Origin: Bacillota bacterium
GTDB taxonomy: Bacteria; Bacillota; Clostridia; Lachnospirales; Lachnospiraceae
Assembly (NCBI GenBank): GCA_902363515.1
Contig: CABJAN010000004.1
Location: forward strand, 1-64,000
Direction of reading: 5' to 3'
DNA: 64,000 nt
Shown here one piece after another: positions 26,245-35,122 of this stretch (position 1 is its first letter; the number at the start of each line of letters is the position of its first letter). The notes under the pieces were generated by a model. The model did not search any database. It saw only the letters and a list, made by a program, of their open reading frames with translations, and was not told where the DNA came from. Position numbers and translations under genes: made by a program.

Positions 26245-26382
26245 GGAATATTTATGCGGTTCCGGCGAATTTGTCGAGTACCATTTGAGACTACAGGCTC
26301 AAATGGAACGCAGACTGAGCTGGAAACGTATAAATATTCACGATATGTGTTCATGCTACGGCTCTTTTTTACGAACACATAT
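26245..26382 (+). ncRNA. Structured intergenic element, copy 1 (candidate RNA)
   Basis: GAATATTTAT (26246-26255) pairs perfectly with ATAAATATTC (26330-26339) and encloses a core of about 74 nt shared with the element at 38292-38425. Inside is a perfect 9-bp stem, CCATTTGAG (26281-26289) with CTCAAATGG (26298-26306), and a small GGC/GUC hairpin around 26264-26275. A further perfect hairpin, ATATGTGTTC (26343-26352) with GAACACATAT (26373-26382), follows directly and may be separate. I cannot assign it to a known RNA family. Confidence 0.65.
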
Positions 26383-26452
26383 TTGCATTTTCCTTCATCC
26401 TGTGATAAGATAAATCACAGTCAACCAGACAATTCACGGAAAGGAGCTTTTT

Positions 26453-26827
26453 ATGAAGAAAAAAGACATACTGCTCATAGGCAGTGTCGTGATTCTGGCT
26501 GCGCTGTTCTGGCTGGTGCCAAGAGTTACCGGTATGATTCGCGAGGATGGAAAGCTGCAGCTTCGGATTACAGTTGCAGGAGATGAATATGGAACTTATT
26601 CGCTGGAAAAAGAACAGACCATTAAAATACAGGATACCAATGTATGCGAAATCAAAGACGGAAAGGTAACCATGATTTCAGCACAGTGTCCGGATCAGTT
26701 GTGCAGAAAGCAGGGGCCTGTTTTCAGGCCGGGAGAAACCATTGTCTGTCTGCCAAACAAAGTAGTGCTGGAAATAAAAGGATCCGGGGAAACGGAAACA
26801 AAGCCCCTGGATGCTACTGTAAACTAG
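26453..26827 (+). CDS. NusG domain II-containing protein
   Basis: This 124-residue protein has an N-terminal membrane anchor (residues ~5-24) and a domain of the NusG_II type, including VCEIKDGKVTMISAQCPDQLC. The two cysteines in AQCPDQLC are conserved in such proteins. The family is commonly encoded next to rnf genes in Clostridia, with unknown function. GGAGC precedes the ATG and the next gene starts 9 nt later. Confidence 0.82.
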   Translation: MKKKDILLIGSVVILAALFWLVPRVTGMIREDGKLQLRITVAGDEYGTYSLEKEQTIKIQDTNVCEIKDGKVTMISAQCPDQLCRKQGPVFRPGETIVCLPNKVVLEIKGSGETETKPLDATVN

Positions 26828-26836
26828 AGGGATTTT

Positions 26837-27343
26837 ATGAATCAGAATATGAAAATCAGAAAACTTGCCTGGATGGGACTTCTGGCTTCTCTGGCTATTA
26901 TTTTTGGATATGTAGAGATGTTATTTCCGGTTTTTGCCGGTATTCCTGGAATCAAATTAGGGCTTGCTAATTTAGTAACCGTATTTCTTCTGTATACTTG
27001 TACTTACAAAGAAGCAGCAGTTGTTTCGGTTATTCGTATTGTTGTGATTGGATTTTTGTTTGGAAATCTGTTTTCTATTTTATTCAGTCTGGCGGGAGCT
27101 GGTCTTAGCCTTGCCTGCATGGTGGCAGCAAAGAAGTATGGTGGATTTTCTGTGGCAGGTGTCAGCATCATAGGCGGTGTTACCCATAATCTGGGTCAGA
27201 TTATCATAGCTGCTATGGTAGTGGAAAATGTGAATCTCTTTTATTATTTTCCGGCGCTTATGATAGCCGGCTTAGTAACAGGTCTGCTGATTGGTATTGT
27301 TACTCAGGAGATTCTGAAAAGAGCTGCCATAAAAATAAGATGA
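26837..27343 (+). CDS. Gx transporter family protein
   Basis: This 168-residue protein with about five hydrophobic helices matches the Hpre_diP_synt_I/Gx transporter family. The name comes from an old annotation as heptaprenyl diphosphate synthase component I, but the topology is that of a small ECF-S-like membrane protein. GIPGIKLGLANLVTVFLLY is characteristic. It is paired with the NusG-II-domain gene downstream of rnf. Confidence 0.8.
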   Translation: MNQNMKIRKLAWMGLLASLAIIFGYVEMLFPVFAGIPGIKLGLANLVTVFLLYTCTYKEAAVVSVIRIVVIGFLFGNLFSILFSLAGAGLSLACMVAAKKYGGFSVAGVSIIGGVTHNLGQIIIAAMVVENVNLFYYFPALMIAGLVTGLLIGIVTQEILKRAAIKIR

Positions 27344-27356
27344 GAAAGGAAAAAGC

Positions 27357-27968
27357 ATGATTGCATATATAAAAGGCAAAGTAGCAGAAATACTGGAAGA
27401 CAGAGTGATTCTGGAGTCAGGTTTTATGGGATACAATCTTTTTATGCCCATGGCAAGCGCCGAAGCGGTTTTAAGAAGAGGTGATGAAGTAAAGCTTTAT
27501 ACCCATTTGCATGTGCGGGAAGATGCTATGCAGCTTTTTGGATTTCTTACAAAAGATGACTTGCACACCTTTCAGTTGCTTTTAGGGGTAAATGGAATCG
27601 GACCGAAGGCGGCCCTTGGAATTTTATGCGGACTTACTGCCGATGAACTGCGTTTTGCAGTTTTATCTGAGGATGTGAAGACCATTTCCAAAGCTCCCGG
27701 GGTTGGGAAGAAAACCGCTCAAAAGCTGATTTTGGAATTAAAGGATAAGATGGATCTTCAGGAAGCCTTTGATTTGAAATCACAGCATGTTCAGGAAGCA
27801 CAGGGAGATATGGCAGATTTGTCGGATGCCAGAAAAGAAGCAGTAGAAGCCTTGACAGCTCTGGGATATTCCGGAGCGGATGCTTTAAGGGCAGTGAAAA
27901 AGGTAGAGATGACTCCGGGTATGGACGTGGAGACTCTGCTGAAGGCAGCTTTAAAAAATTTGTTTTAA
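27357..27968 (+). CDS. ruvA: Holliday junction DNA helicase subunit RuvA
   Basis: This 203-residue protein has an OB-fold N-terminus, a central helix-hairpin-helix pair (LGVNGIGPKAALGIL and SKAPGVGKKTAQKLI) and a C-terminal UBA-like domain. It binds Holliday junctions and loads RuvB, encoded 21 nt downstream. Confidence 0.96.
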   Translation: MIAYIKGKVAEILEDRVILESGFMGYNLFMPMASAEAVLRRGDEVKLYTHLHVREDAMQLFGFLTKDDLHTFQLLLGVNGIGPKAALGILCGLTADELRFAVLSEDVKTISKAPGVGKKTAQKLILELKDKMDLQEAFDLKSQHVQEAQGDMADLSDARKEAVEALTALGYSGADALRAVKKVEMTPGMDVETLLKAALKNLF

Positions 27969-27989
27969 GACTGCCGGGAAGGATCAAGC

Positions 27990-28979
27990 ATGGAGAGAAG
28001 AATTATTACCACAGATGTCATGGAAGAGGATTTGCGTACAGAAGGGAATCTGCGGCCACAATATCTGGAAGATTATATTGGGCAGGAAAAGGCAAAAGGA
28101 AATCTGAAAATCTACATAGAAGCAGCAAAGCAACGTGGAGATGCCCTGGATCATGTACTGTTTTATGGACCTCCGGGACTTGGAAAAACCACTCTGGCAG
28201 GAATTATTGCCAATGAGATGGGGGTACATATGAAGGTGACCAGTGGCCCTGCCATTGAGAAACCGGGAGAAATGGCGGCTATTTTAAACAGTCTTCAGGA
28301 AAACGATGTCCTCTTTGTAGATGAAATTCATCGTCTTAACCGCCAGGTGGAAGAGGTGCTGTACCCGGCTATGGAGGATTATGCCATTGATATTATGATT
28401 GGGAAAGGGGCAACCGCCAGGTCTATCCGTTTGGATTTACCCAAATTTACACTGGTGGGAGCTACGACCAGAGCAGGACTGCTTACTGCGCCTTTGCGGG
28501 ATCGCTTTGGTGTGGTGCATCATTTGGAATTTTATACAGAACAGGAATTACAGACTATTATCCTTCACTCTGCCAGGGTGTTAGGGGTAGAGGCAGATGA
28601 GGCTGGTGCGCTGGAAATGGCGAAGCGTTCCAGAGGGACTCCACGTCTGGCAAACCGGCTTTTAAAGCGTGTAAGAGACTTTGCTCAGGTAAAATACGAT
28701 GGAAGGATTACAAAAGAAGTAGCAGATTTTGCTATGGATTTGCTGGAGGTAGATAAGTACGGGCTGGATCAGACAGACCGCCTGCTGCTTACTACCATTA
28801 TAGAAAAGTTCTCCGGAGGACCAGTAGGGCTGGATACTCTGGCAGCAGCTATTGGCGAGGATGCAGGAACCATAGAAGATGTGTATGAACCCTATCTGAT
28901 TAAGAACGGATTCCTTTTAAGAACCCCAAGAGGAAGAGCCGTCACAGAACTGGCCTACCATCATCTGGGGATAAAATAA
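27990..28979 (+). CDS. ruvB: Holliday junction DNA helicase subunit RuvB
   Basis: This 329-residue AAA+ motor drives branch migration. Walker A is GPPGLGKTT and Walker B is LFVDEIHRL; sensor GATTRAG and a C-terminal winged helix ([16 protein letters not shown]) follow. It is in an operon with ruvA. Confidence 0.97.
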   Translation: MERRIITTDVMEEDLRTEGNLRPQYLEDYIGQEKAKGNLKIYIEAAKQRGDALDHVLFYGPPGLGKTTLAGIIANEMGVHMKVTSGPAIEKPGEMAAILNSLQENDVLFVDEIHRLNRQVEEVLYPAMEDYAIDIMIGKGATARSIRLDLPKFTLVGATTRAGLLTAPLRDRFGVVHHLEFYTEQELQTIILHSARVLGVEADEAGALEMAKRSRGTPRLANRLLKRVRDFAQVKYDGRITKEVADFAMDLLEVDKYGLDQTDRLLLTTIIEKFSGGPVGLDTLAAAIGEDAGTIEDVYEPYLIKNGFLLRTPRGRAVTELAYHHLGIK

Positions 28980-28982
28980 TAG

Positions 28983-29010
28983 TTGTTTTTCCTGAAAATT
29001 CGATTATAAT
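28983..29010 (+). promoter_or_regulatory. Promoter upstream of zapA
   Basis: A -35 TTGTTT (28983-28988) and a consensus -10 TATAAT (29005-29010) are separated by 16 bp, between ruvB and zapA. Confidence 0.5.
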
Positions 29011-29048
29011 AGACAATAGGAACGTAAGAAAAAGGTGGGAGGAACCAG

Positions 29049-29456
29049 ATGGCAGTGAAAAATACAACCCAGGTTTTAATTGGGGGAAAGATTATCACAT
29101 TAAGCGGTTATGAAAGCGAAGAATATCTGCAAAAGGTTGCAAATTATATGAACAGTAAACTTACAGAGTTAAGTCAGATACCAGGCTATAGCAGACAGGC
29201 CCAGGAGACAAGACATACTCTGCTGAGTCTGAATATTGCAGATGATTATTTTAAAGCCAAGAGACAGGCAGAGATGTTCGAGGAGGATTTAGAGGCGAAA
29301 GACCGTGAAATGTATGGTTTAAAGCATGATTTAATCAACGGTCAGGTAGAACTGGATCACGCCAGAAAAGAAGCAGAAGAACATGCCAGACAGGTACAAA
29401 CCCTTCAGGATAAGATTACAGAGCTGGAGAAAGAACTGGAAGAATTATTAAATTAA
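29049..29456 (+). CDS. zapA: Cell division protein ZapA-like
   Basis: This 135-residue protein has the ZapA N-terminal domain (VLIGGKIITLSGYESEEYLQKVANYMN) and a long C-terminal coiled coil rich in Glu, Lys and Gln. ZapA stabilises FtsZ bundles at the division ring. GGTGGGAGG precedes the ATG. Confidence 0.85.
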   Translation: MAVKNTTQVLIGGKIITLSGYESEEYLQKVANYMNSKLTELSQIPGYSRQAQETRHTLLSLNIADDYFKAKRQAEMFEEDLEAKDREMYGLKHDLINGQVELDHARKEAEEHARQVQTLQDKITELEKELEELLN

Positions 29457-29472
29457 GGAAGAAATAACAAGT

Positions 29473-29510
29473 GGGGTGGGCAGAAATTGTTGCGCCCCAT
29501 TTCTGTTTTT
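29473..29510 (+). terminator. Alternative hairpins between zapA and the U32 peptidase gene
   Basis: CAGAAAT (29481-29487) pairs with ATTTCTG (29499-29505) and is followed by TTTTT, a terminator shape. GGGGTG (29473-29478) can instead pair with CGCCCC (29493-29498). The two stems overlap and exclude each other, like a terminator/antiterminator pair. Confidence 0.5.
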
Positions 29511-29526
29511 AAAAGGAAAAGAGTGT

Positions 29527-31719
29527 ATGAAATCAGAATTACTTGCGCCGGCAGGTTCCTATGAAGGACTGCAGGCAGTGATTAAGGCGGGAGCAGATGC
29601 TGTCTATATAGGAGGCAGTCTGTTTGGCGCCAGAGCTTATGCGAAAAATCCCAAGAAGGATGAGATGCTGGAAGCCATTGACTATGCCCATCTCCATGGA
29701 AAGAAGATTTATCTTACGGTGAATACCCTTCTGAAAAATCAGGAGCTTTTTGGGGAATTGTATGATTTTCTGGCTCCTTATTATGAGCAGGGACTGGATG
29801 CTGTGATTGTTCAGGATTTGGGCGTGCTGTCTTTTGTAAAAAAAGAATTCCCAAACCTGCCCATTCATGCCAGCACACAGATGGCCATTACAGGGCCTCA
29901 TGGAGCCAGATTTATTCAGGAAGCAGGGGCTTCCAGGATTGTTACAGCAAGAGAACTGTCCTTAAAAGAGATTCAGAAAATTTACCGGGAGACAGGAGCA
30001 GAAATAGAAAGCTTTGTTCACGGAGCTTTGTGCTATTGTTATTCCGGCATGTGTCTGTTCAGCAGTATGCTAGGAGGAAGAAGCGGGAACAGGGGCAGGT
30101 GCGCCCAGCCTTGCCGGCTTCCCTACACTGCATATGAAAAGGGAAAACAGATTAGTGGCAAAGACGGGGCGTATCTTTTAAGTCCAAAGGATATGTGTAC
30201 CGTGGAGATTTTGCCAAAGCTTCTGGAGGCAGGAGTGTATTCTCTGAAAATTGAGGGAAGGATGAAGCGTCCAGAGTATGCTGCGGGAGTGACAGCCATT
30301 TACCGGAAATATCTGGACTTATATGAAAAACATCCGGAAGCTTATCAGGTGGAACAAGAAGATTTACAGGAACTTCTTGATTTATACCAGAGAGATGGCT
30401 TTAACAGAGGCTATTATGAGATGCATAATGGAAAATCCATGATGGCAGTTTACAACCAGAAGGAACAGGACCGGAAACAGAAAATCAGAACAAACAGAAA
30501 TGAAGAATTGTTCCAAAGACTGAAAAAGCAGTATTTAGACACAAAGCTGCAGGAAGGGATTACGGGAACTTTGGTGCTTTGTACAGATGCGCCGGCAGTT
30601 CTGGATTTATCTTTTCAGGATGTGCAGGTACAGGTTTTTGGGGATGTGGTAGAGAAAGCCCAAAAGCAGCCACTTACAAGGGAGCGGGTGCAAAAACAGA
30701 TGGAAAAGACAGGACAGACTCCTTTTTCTTTTGCGCAGCTTGAGGTGATTACAGATGAGGCGGGATTTCTCCCCATGCAGAGTTTAAATGAATTAAGAAG
30801 AACAGGGCTGGAAAAATTAGAGACAGCCTATTTGGCTCAGTACAGGAGAAATTTGCCCCAAACTTCCGAAGAAGTGGAAACAGAGAAAAAGAAAAACCGT
30901 AAAGGGGTAACGCAGAAATTATATGCATCTGTAGAAACCAGAGAGCAGTGGGAGGAAGTGTTGAAAGAACCGGGGATTGACGGTGTTTATGCCGGTATGT
31001 CCTTGTTTTCTGAAAAAGCTTTTTCAGAAGAGGTTCTGGAGGCAGTAGAAGAGGCGCTCAAAAAAGGAAAGGAATGTTACCTTATGCTGCCCTACATGCT
31101 GCGGGAAGGACGCATGGACGGACAGGAAGAAGAAATCCGGGAAATTGCGAAAAAAGCAGATGGATTCCTGGTGCGGAATCTGGAGGAGCTGGGCTATCTG
31201 AAAGATTTGGGGCTTATCCGAAAGGTTGTGGGAGATTATTCTCTCTATAGTTTTAATGATGAAAGCCAGAGTTTTCTCATGAATCAGGGAGTGCAAAGGA
31301 CTACAGTACCTTTGGAGCTGAATGGGAAAGAGCTTCGCAGGAAAGACTGCAGGGACAGTGAAATGATAATTTACGGATATTATCCCATGATGGTTTCCGC
31401 ACAATGTGTGAAGAAAACCTGCGGAACCTGTGACCATCAGTCTAAGACCATACAGTTAAAGGATCGCTATGGCAGTTCTTTTGCGGTAAAAAGTGACTGC
31501 AGATTTTGCTATTCTGTAATTTATAACAGTGTTCCCACGGGGCTGTTGGAAGAACTGGAGCAGATTCAGGCCTTAAACGTAGCTGCTGTGAGAATGAGTT
31601 TTACCTGTGAAAACAGGGAGGAGACCAGAAAGATTTTAGATCTTTTTGTACAAAAAAAGAAAAAGACGGGAAAGATGCCGATATTTACCAAGGGGCATTT
31701 TAAACGTGGTGTAGAGTAG
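29527..31719 (+). CDS. U32 family peptidase with C-terminal extension
   Basis: This 730-residue protein has an N-terminal U32 domain (LLAPAGSYEGLQAVIKAGADAVY) and the signature EIESFVHGALCYCYSG, followed by a cysteine-containing GRCAQPCRLPY. The long C-terminal half fits the DUF3656/collagenase-associated region. Some U32 members act in RNA hydroxylation or as proteases; the substrate is not predictable. The start is the ATG at 29527; a GTG further upstream lies within the preceding hairpin. It is followed 8 nt later by the FtsW-type gene. Confidence 0.85.
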   Translation: MKSELLAPAGSYEGLQAVIKAGADAVYIGGSLFGARAYAKNPKKDEMLEAIDYAHLHGKKIYLTVNTLLKNQELFGELYDFLAPYYEQGLDAVIVQDLGVLSFVKKEFPNLPIHASTQMAITGPHGARFIQEAGASRIVTARELSLKEIQKIYRETGAEIESFVHGALCYCYSGMCLFSSMLGGRSGNRGRCAQPCRLPYTAYEKGKQISGKDGAYLLSPKDMCTVEILPKLLEAGVYSLKIEGRMKRPEYAAGVTAIYRKYLDLYEKHPEAYQVEQEDLQELLDLYQRDGFNRGYYEMHNGKSMMAVYNQKEQDRKQKIRTNRNEELFQRLKKQYLDTKLQEGITGTLVLCTDAPAVLDLSFQDVQVQVFGDVVEKAQKQPLTRERVQKQMEKTGQTPFSFAQLEVITDEAGFLPMQSLNELRRTGLEKLETAYLAQYRRNLPQTSEEVETEKKKNRKGVTQKLYASVETREQWEEVLKEPGIDGVYAGMSLFSEKAFSEEVLEAVEEALKKGKECYLMLPYMLREGRMDGQEEEIREIAKKADGFLVRNLEELGYLKDLGLIRKVVGDYSLYSFNDESQSFLMNQGVQRTTVPLELNGKELRRKDCRDSEMIIYGYYPMMVSAQCVKKTCGTCDHQSKTIQLKDRYGSSFAVKSDCRFCYSVIYNSVPTGLLEELEQIQALNVAAVRMSFTCENREETRKILDLFVQKKKKTGKMPIFTKGHFKRGVE

Positions 31720-31727
31720 GTGAAAAA

Positions 31728-33056
31728 GTGCTTAATATTATTATTGAACTTTCAAAATATTTATTGCTGGTTTTAATTCTTTTGTATACCTTTGAAAGTT
31801 TTACAGTATTCCGGTATGAGGATGACTATGATAAGAGATACATTTTAAGGAAACAGCTTTTACTTATTATATTTATTGATTTTACTGCATTTCTGGTTAT
31901 CTTTTTGAAAAAAGAAGAAGTGGAAATCATTTATTTGTTCGGGGCTTTGCTGCTGTATCTGGTAGCGGTTCAGGTGTTATACCGGTTGTTTTATAAAAAG
32001 GCATCTATTTTGCTTTTGAATCATATGTGTATGCTGCTGTCCATTGGTTTTATTATGCTGACCAGACTGGATCCGGACTCTGCGAAGAGGCAGTTTCTCA
32101 TTGTAGCGGCAGCAACCATGATTGCCATGATTATTCCGATTATGATTAAGAAAATGACCTTTTTAAAAAAATGGACTTGGTTTTATGCTGTGGCGGGACT
32201 GGGACTTCTGGCTGTAGTTCTGGTGTTTGGAAAAAATGTCAATGGAGCCAAAATTAACATTAATATCGGTTCCTTTGCATTTCAGCCTTCTGAGTTTGTA
32301 AAGATTATTTTTGTATTTTTTGTAGCCAGCAGACTGTATAAGAAAAGCGCACAGTTTAAGGATCATGTGATTACTACGGTAATTGCGGCTGTTTATGTGC
32401 TGATTCTGGTTCTTTCCAGAGATCTGGGAAGCGCAGTGGTGTTCTTTATTACCTATGTGATTATGCTGTATGTGGCAACGAAAAATCCCTTTTACCTGTT
32501 TGCCGGACTTGGAAGCGGCTGCGGGGCTGCAGTGATTGCTTACTTTTTATTTGGACATGTGCGTCAGCGTGTAGTGGCATGGAAAAATCCATTTTCTGTA
32601 TATCAGAACGAAGGCTATCAGATTGTCCAGGGGCTTTTTGCCATTGGAACAGGTGGCTGGTTTGGTATGGGACTTTGCCAGGGGTCTCCGGAAATGATTC
32701 CTTTTGTAAAGCAGGACTATATGTTTGCGGCAATCTGCGAAGAACTGGGAGGCTTGTTTGCTATTTGTATGATTCTGATTTGTATGAGCATGTTTCTTCT
32801 GGTAGTGAATATTTCCCTTAGAATCAAGAAACGGTTTTATAAGCTGATTGCCCTTGGTCTTGGAACAGAGTATGCCTTTCAGGTATTTCTTACCATTGGA
32901 GGGGTTACCAAGTTTATTCCGATGACAGGAATTACCCTGCCTCTGGTAAGCTATGGAGGAAGTTCTGTACTTAGTACCATTATCATGCTGGCAATTATCC
33001 AGGGACTTTATATTTTAAGAGAAGACGAGGATGAGGAAGTTGAAAAGCAAAGATAA
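31728..33056 (+). CDS. FtsW/RodA/SpoVE family glycosyltransferase
   Basis: This 442-residue polytopic membrane protein of the SEDS family polymerises peptidoglycan glycan strands. FQPSEFVKI, SRDLGSA and the C-terminal GITLPLVSYGGSS are SEDS signatures. The start is a GTG at 31728 with AGGTGA upstream. It overlaps the downstream penicillin-binding protein gene by 26 bp, the usual SEDS-PBP pair. Confidence 0.92.
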   Translation: MLNIIIELSKYLLLVLILLYTFESFTVFRYEDDYDKRYILRKQLLLIIFIDFTAFLVIFLKKEEVEIIYLFGALLLYLVAVQVLYRLFYKKASILLLNHMCMLLSIGFIMLTRLDPDSAKRQFLIVAAATMIAMIIPIMIKKMTFLKKWTWFYAVAGLGLLAVVLVFGKNVNGAKININIGSFAFQPSEFVKIIFVFFVASRLYKKSAQFKDHVITTVIAAVYVLILVLSRDLGSAVVFFITYVIMLYVATKNPFYLFAGLGSGCGAAVIAYFLFGHVRQRVVAWKNPFSVYQNEGYQIVQGLFAIGTGGWFGMGLCQGSPEMIPFVKQDYMFAAICEELGGLFAICMILICMSMFLLVVNISLRIKKRFYKLIALGLGTEYAFQVFLTIGGVTKFIPMTGITLPLVSYGGSSVLSTIIMLAIIQGLYILREDEDEEVEKQR

Positions 33057-34491
33057 AAAACGAAAAAAAAGAAAACGCGCTACTAATAAGGAATATACCA
33101 TTGTCAGCTACTTTTTTGTATTAATCTTCCTGTCTTTGGCAGGATATATGGTATATTTCAATGTGGCAGAGAAAGACGATGTGATTAATAGTCCGTATAA
33201 TACCAGACAGAATCAGTTTCAGGAACGGATTTTGCGTGGAAGTATTTTGTCTGCAGATGGTCAGGTTCTGGCGCGGACAGATACAGATGGGGAAGGAAAT
33301 GAGACCAGAGTCTATCCGTTTGCAAATGTGTATGCTCATGTTGTTGGATATGATGCAAAGGGAAAAAGCGGCATGGAATCTGTAGCGAATTTTTCCCTGA
33401 TGACTTCTCATAATGACTATGTGGACCAGGTAAAAAATGAAATTCTGGAGAAGAAGAATCCAGGGGATAATGTGGTGCTTACTTTAAACCATACGCTGCA
33501 GCAGGTGGCTTATAATGCCCTTGGTTCTTACCGGGGCGCTGTTGTGGTAATGGATCCTCAGACCGGAGCAGTGCTGGCAGAGGTAAGTAAACCGGATTTT
33601 AATCCCAATACAGTAGACAGCGACTGGGATACCCTGGTAAATGATGCGGCAAACAGCAGTCTGTTAAACCGGGCTACCCAGGGCGCTTATCCGCCGGGTT
33701 CTATTTTTAAAGTGGTAGATACTCTTGCGTATCTTAGAACCCATGGAACTATTGATGGCTTCCAGTATACCTGTAATGGAAAAATTACTGTGGATGGACA
33801 TACCATTCCCTGTTTTGCAGGAGAAGTTCACGGAACCGAAGATTTTACCACAGCCTTTGCCGAATCCTGTAATACAGCCTTTACCCAGATGGGGCTGGAC
33901 TTAGGCAAAGATGCCTTAACATCCGCAGCAGAAAGCCTGCTGTTTAATTCCAAGCTGCCGATTTCCCTGGACTATAATAAGAGTAAGTTTGACTTGGGCG
34001 AAAATCCGGGAAATCCTTTGCTTATGCAGACTGCCATTGGTCAGGGAAATACACTGGTATCCCCTATGCATATGGCTATGATTACCAGCGCTATTGCCAA
34101 TAAAGGGAAATTAATGGAGCCTTATTACATGGAACATGTGGAGACCATAGGCGGAAAAACAGTAGAAACTACCAAGCCGAAAGTCTATAAAGAACTGATG
34201 ACAGAACAAGAAGCAGAGGTTTTGAAAAACCTTATGACAGAGGTGGTAAACAGGGGAACAGGAACAAAGCTGTCAGGGGAAAGCTATACCGCAGCAGGAA
34301 AAACAGGATCTGCAGAATACTACGGTGCAGATGGAAGTGTAAAAACCCATTCCTGGTTTATTGGATTTTCCAATGTAGAAGACCCGGATTTGGCTATTGC
34401 AGTCATTGCAGAGGGCGCTGGAACCGGAAGTAAGGTAGCAGTTCCCATTGCTCATCAGATTTTTAATGCCTATTATTATGGCGGAATGTAA
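33031..34491 (+). CDS. Class B penicillin-binding protein (PbpA/FtsI type)
   Basis: This 486-residue transpeptidase has a very basic N-terminus and one membrane helix near residues 25-45. The penicillin-binding motifs are SIFK with the active serine at S224, SCN at S279, and KTGS from K424. It crosslinks strands made by its SEDS partner, whose gene it overlaps. The ATG at 33031 has GAGG directly adjacent; a TTG at 33040 is an alternative start. Confidence 0.92.
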   Translation: MRKLKSKDKKRKKRKRATNKEYTIVSYFFVLIFLSLAGYMVYFNVAEKDDVINSPYNTRQNQFQERILRGSILSADGQVLARTDTDGEGNETRVYPFANVYAHVVGYDAKGKSGMESVANFSLMTSHNDYVDQVKNEILEKKNPGDNVVLTLNHTLQQVAYNALGSYRGAVVVMDPQTGAVLAEVSKPDFNPNTVDSDWDTLVNDAANSSLLNRATQGAYPPGSIFKVVDTLAYLRTHGTIDGFQYTCNGKITVDGHTIPCFAGEVHGTEDFTTAFAESCNTAFTQMGLDLGKDALTSAAESLLFNSKLPISLDYNKSKFDLGENPGNPLLMQTAIGQGNTLVSPMHMAMITSAIANKGKLMEPYYMEHVETIGGKTVETTKPKVYKELMTEQEAEVLKNLMTEVVNRGTGTKLSGESYTAAGKTGSAEYYGADGSVKTHSWFIGFSNVEDPDLAIAVIAEGAGTGSKVAVPIAHQIFNAYYYGGM

Positions 34492-34529
34492 AAAGTGCCA
34501 ATTTTTGCCTGCCAAATTTGTTAATTTTG

Positions 34530-34558
34530 TTGCACCTGCATGAAAAAAGAGGTATACT
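34530..34558 (+). promoter_or_regulatory. Promoter of the Nudix gene
   Basis: A -35 TTGCAC (34530-34535) and a -10 TATACT (34553-34558) are separated by 17 bp. Confidence 0.75.
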
Positions 34559-34617
34559 ACCAATAAGGAAACACAACGCAGGCATGGGGACATGTCTTTA
34601 GCAGGAGGATGTGCAAT

Positions 34618-35070
34618 ATGATTGAAGCAACAAGCTGTGGCGGGGTGGTAATATATCGAGGAAAAATACTGACTTTGTACAAGTCCTATAAACACAAGTA
34701 CGAAGGCTGGGTACTTCCAAAAGGAACCGTAGAGGAAGGGGAGGATTACAAGGATACCGCTCTGCGGGAGGTAAAGGAAGAGGCAGGAGTAACCGCAAAT
34801 ATTATCAAATATGTAGGAAAAAGCCAGTATAGTTTTTGCGTACCGGAAGATACTGTAGAAAAGGACGTTTACTGGTATCTGATGTCTGCAAACAGCTATT
34901 ACAGCAAACCGCAGAGGGAAGAATACTTTGTAGATTCCGGCTTTTACAAATTCCATGAAGCTTACCATCTTTTACGTTTTTCAAATGAAAAGCAGATTTT
35001 GGAAAAGGCTTACAATGAATACCTGGATTTGAAAAAAGCAAATCTTTGGGGCAATCGAAAGTACTTTTAG
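34618..35070 (+). CDS. Nudix hydrolase
   Basis: This 150-residue protein carries the complete Nudix box GTVEEGEDYKDTAL followed by REVKEEAGV, which binds divalent metal to cleave a nucleoside-diphosphate-linked substrate. AGGAGG touches an ATG at 34609, so the ATG at 34618 (spacing 9) is the likely start. The substrate is unknown; diadenosine polyphosphates fit this small size class. Confidence 0.86.
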   Translation: MIEATSCGGVVIYRGKILTLYKSYKHKYEGWVLPKGTVEEGEDYKDTALREVKEEAGVTANIIKYVGKSQYSFCVPEDTVEKDVYWYLMSANSYYSKPQREEYFVDSGFYKFHEAYHLLRFSNEKQILEKAYNEYLDLKKANLWGNRKYF

Positions 35071-35105
35071 AAGAAGGGGCTGGGGTTTCCGGTCCCTTTC
35101 TTGCA
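35070..35105 (+). terminator. Weak terminator-like hairpin after the Nudix gene
   Basis: AGAAGGGGCTGG (from 35070) can pair with CCGGTCCCTTTCTT (to 35103) with several G-U pairs around a GGTTT loop. The following T-tract is poor. Confidence 0.4.
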
Positions 35106-35122
35106 TGAAAGGAGGAAGAGGT

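Noticed and set aside
26103..26378. Minus-strand frame over structured element copy 1, similar to another at 38211-38405
   Set aside because: The peptides are alike only because the underlying element is repeated. Base changes preserve RNA pairing rather than protein, and neither frame has a ribosome site.
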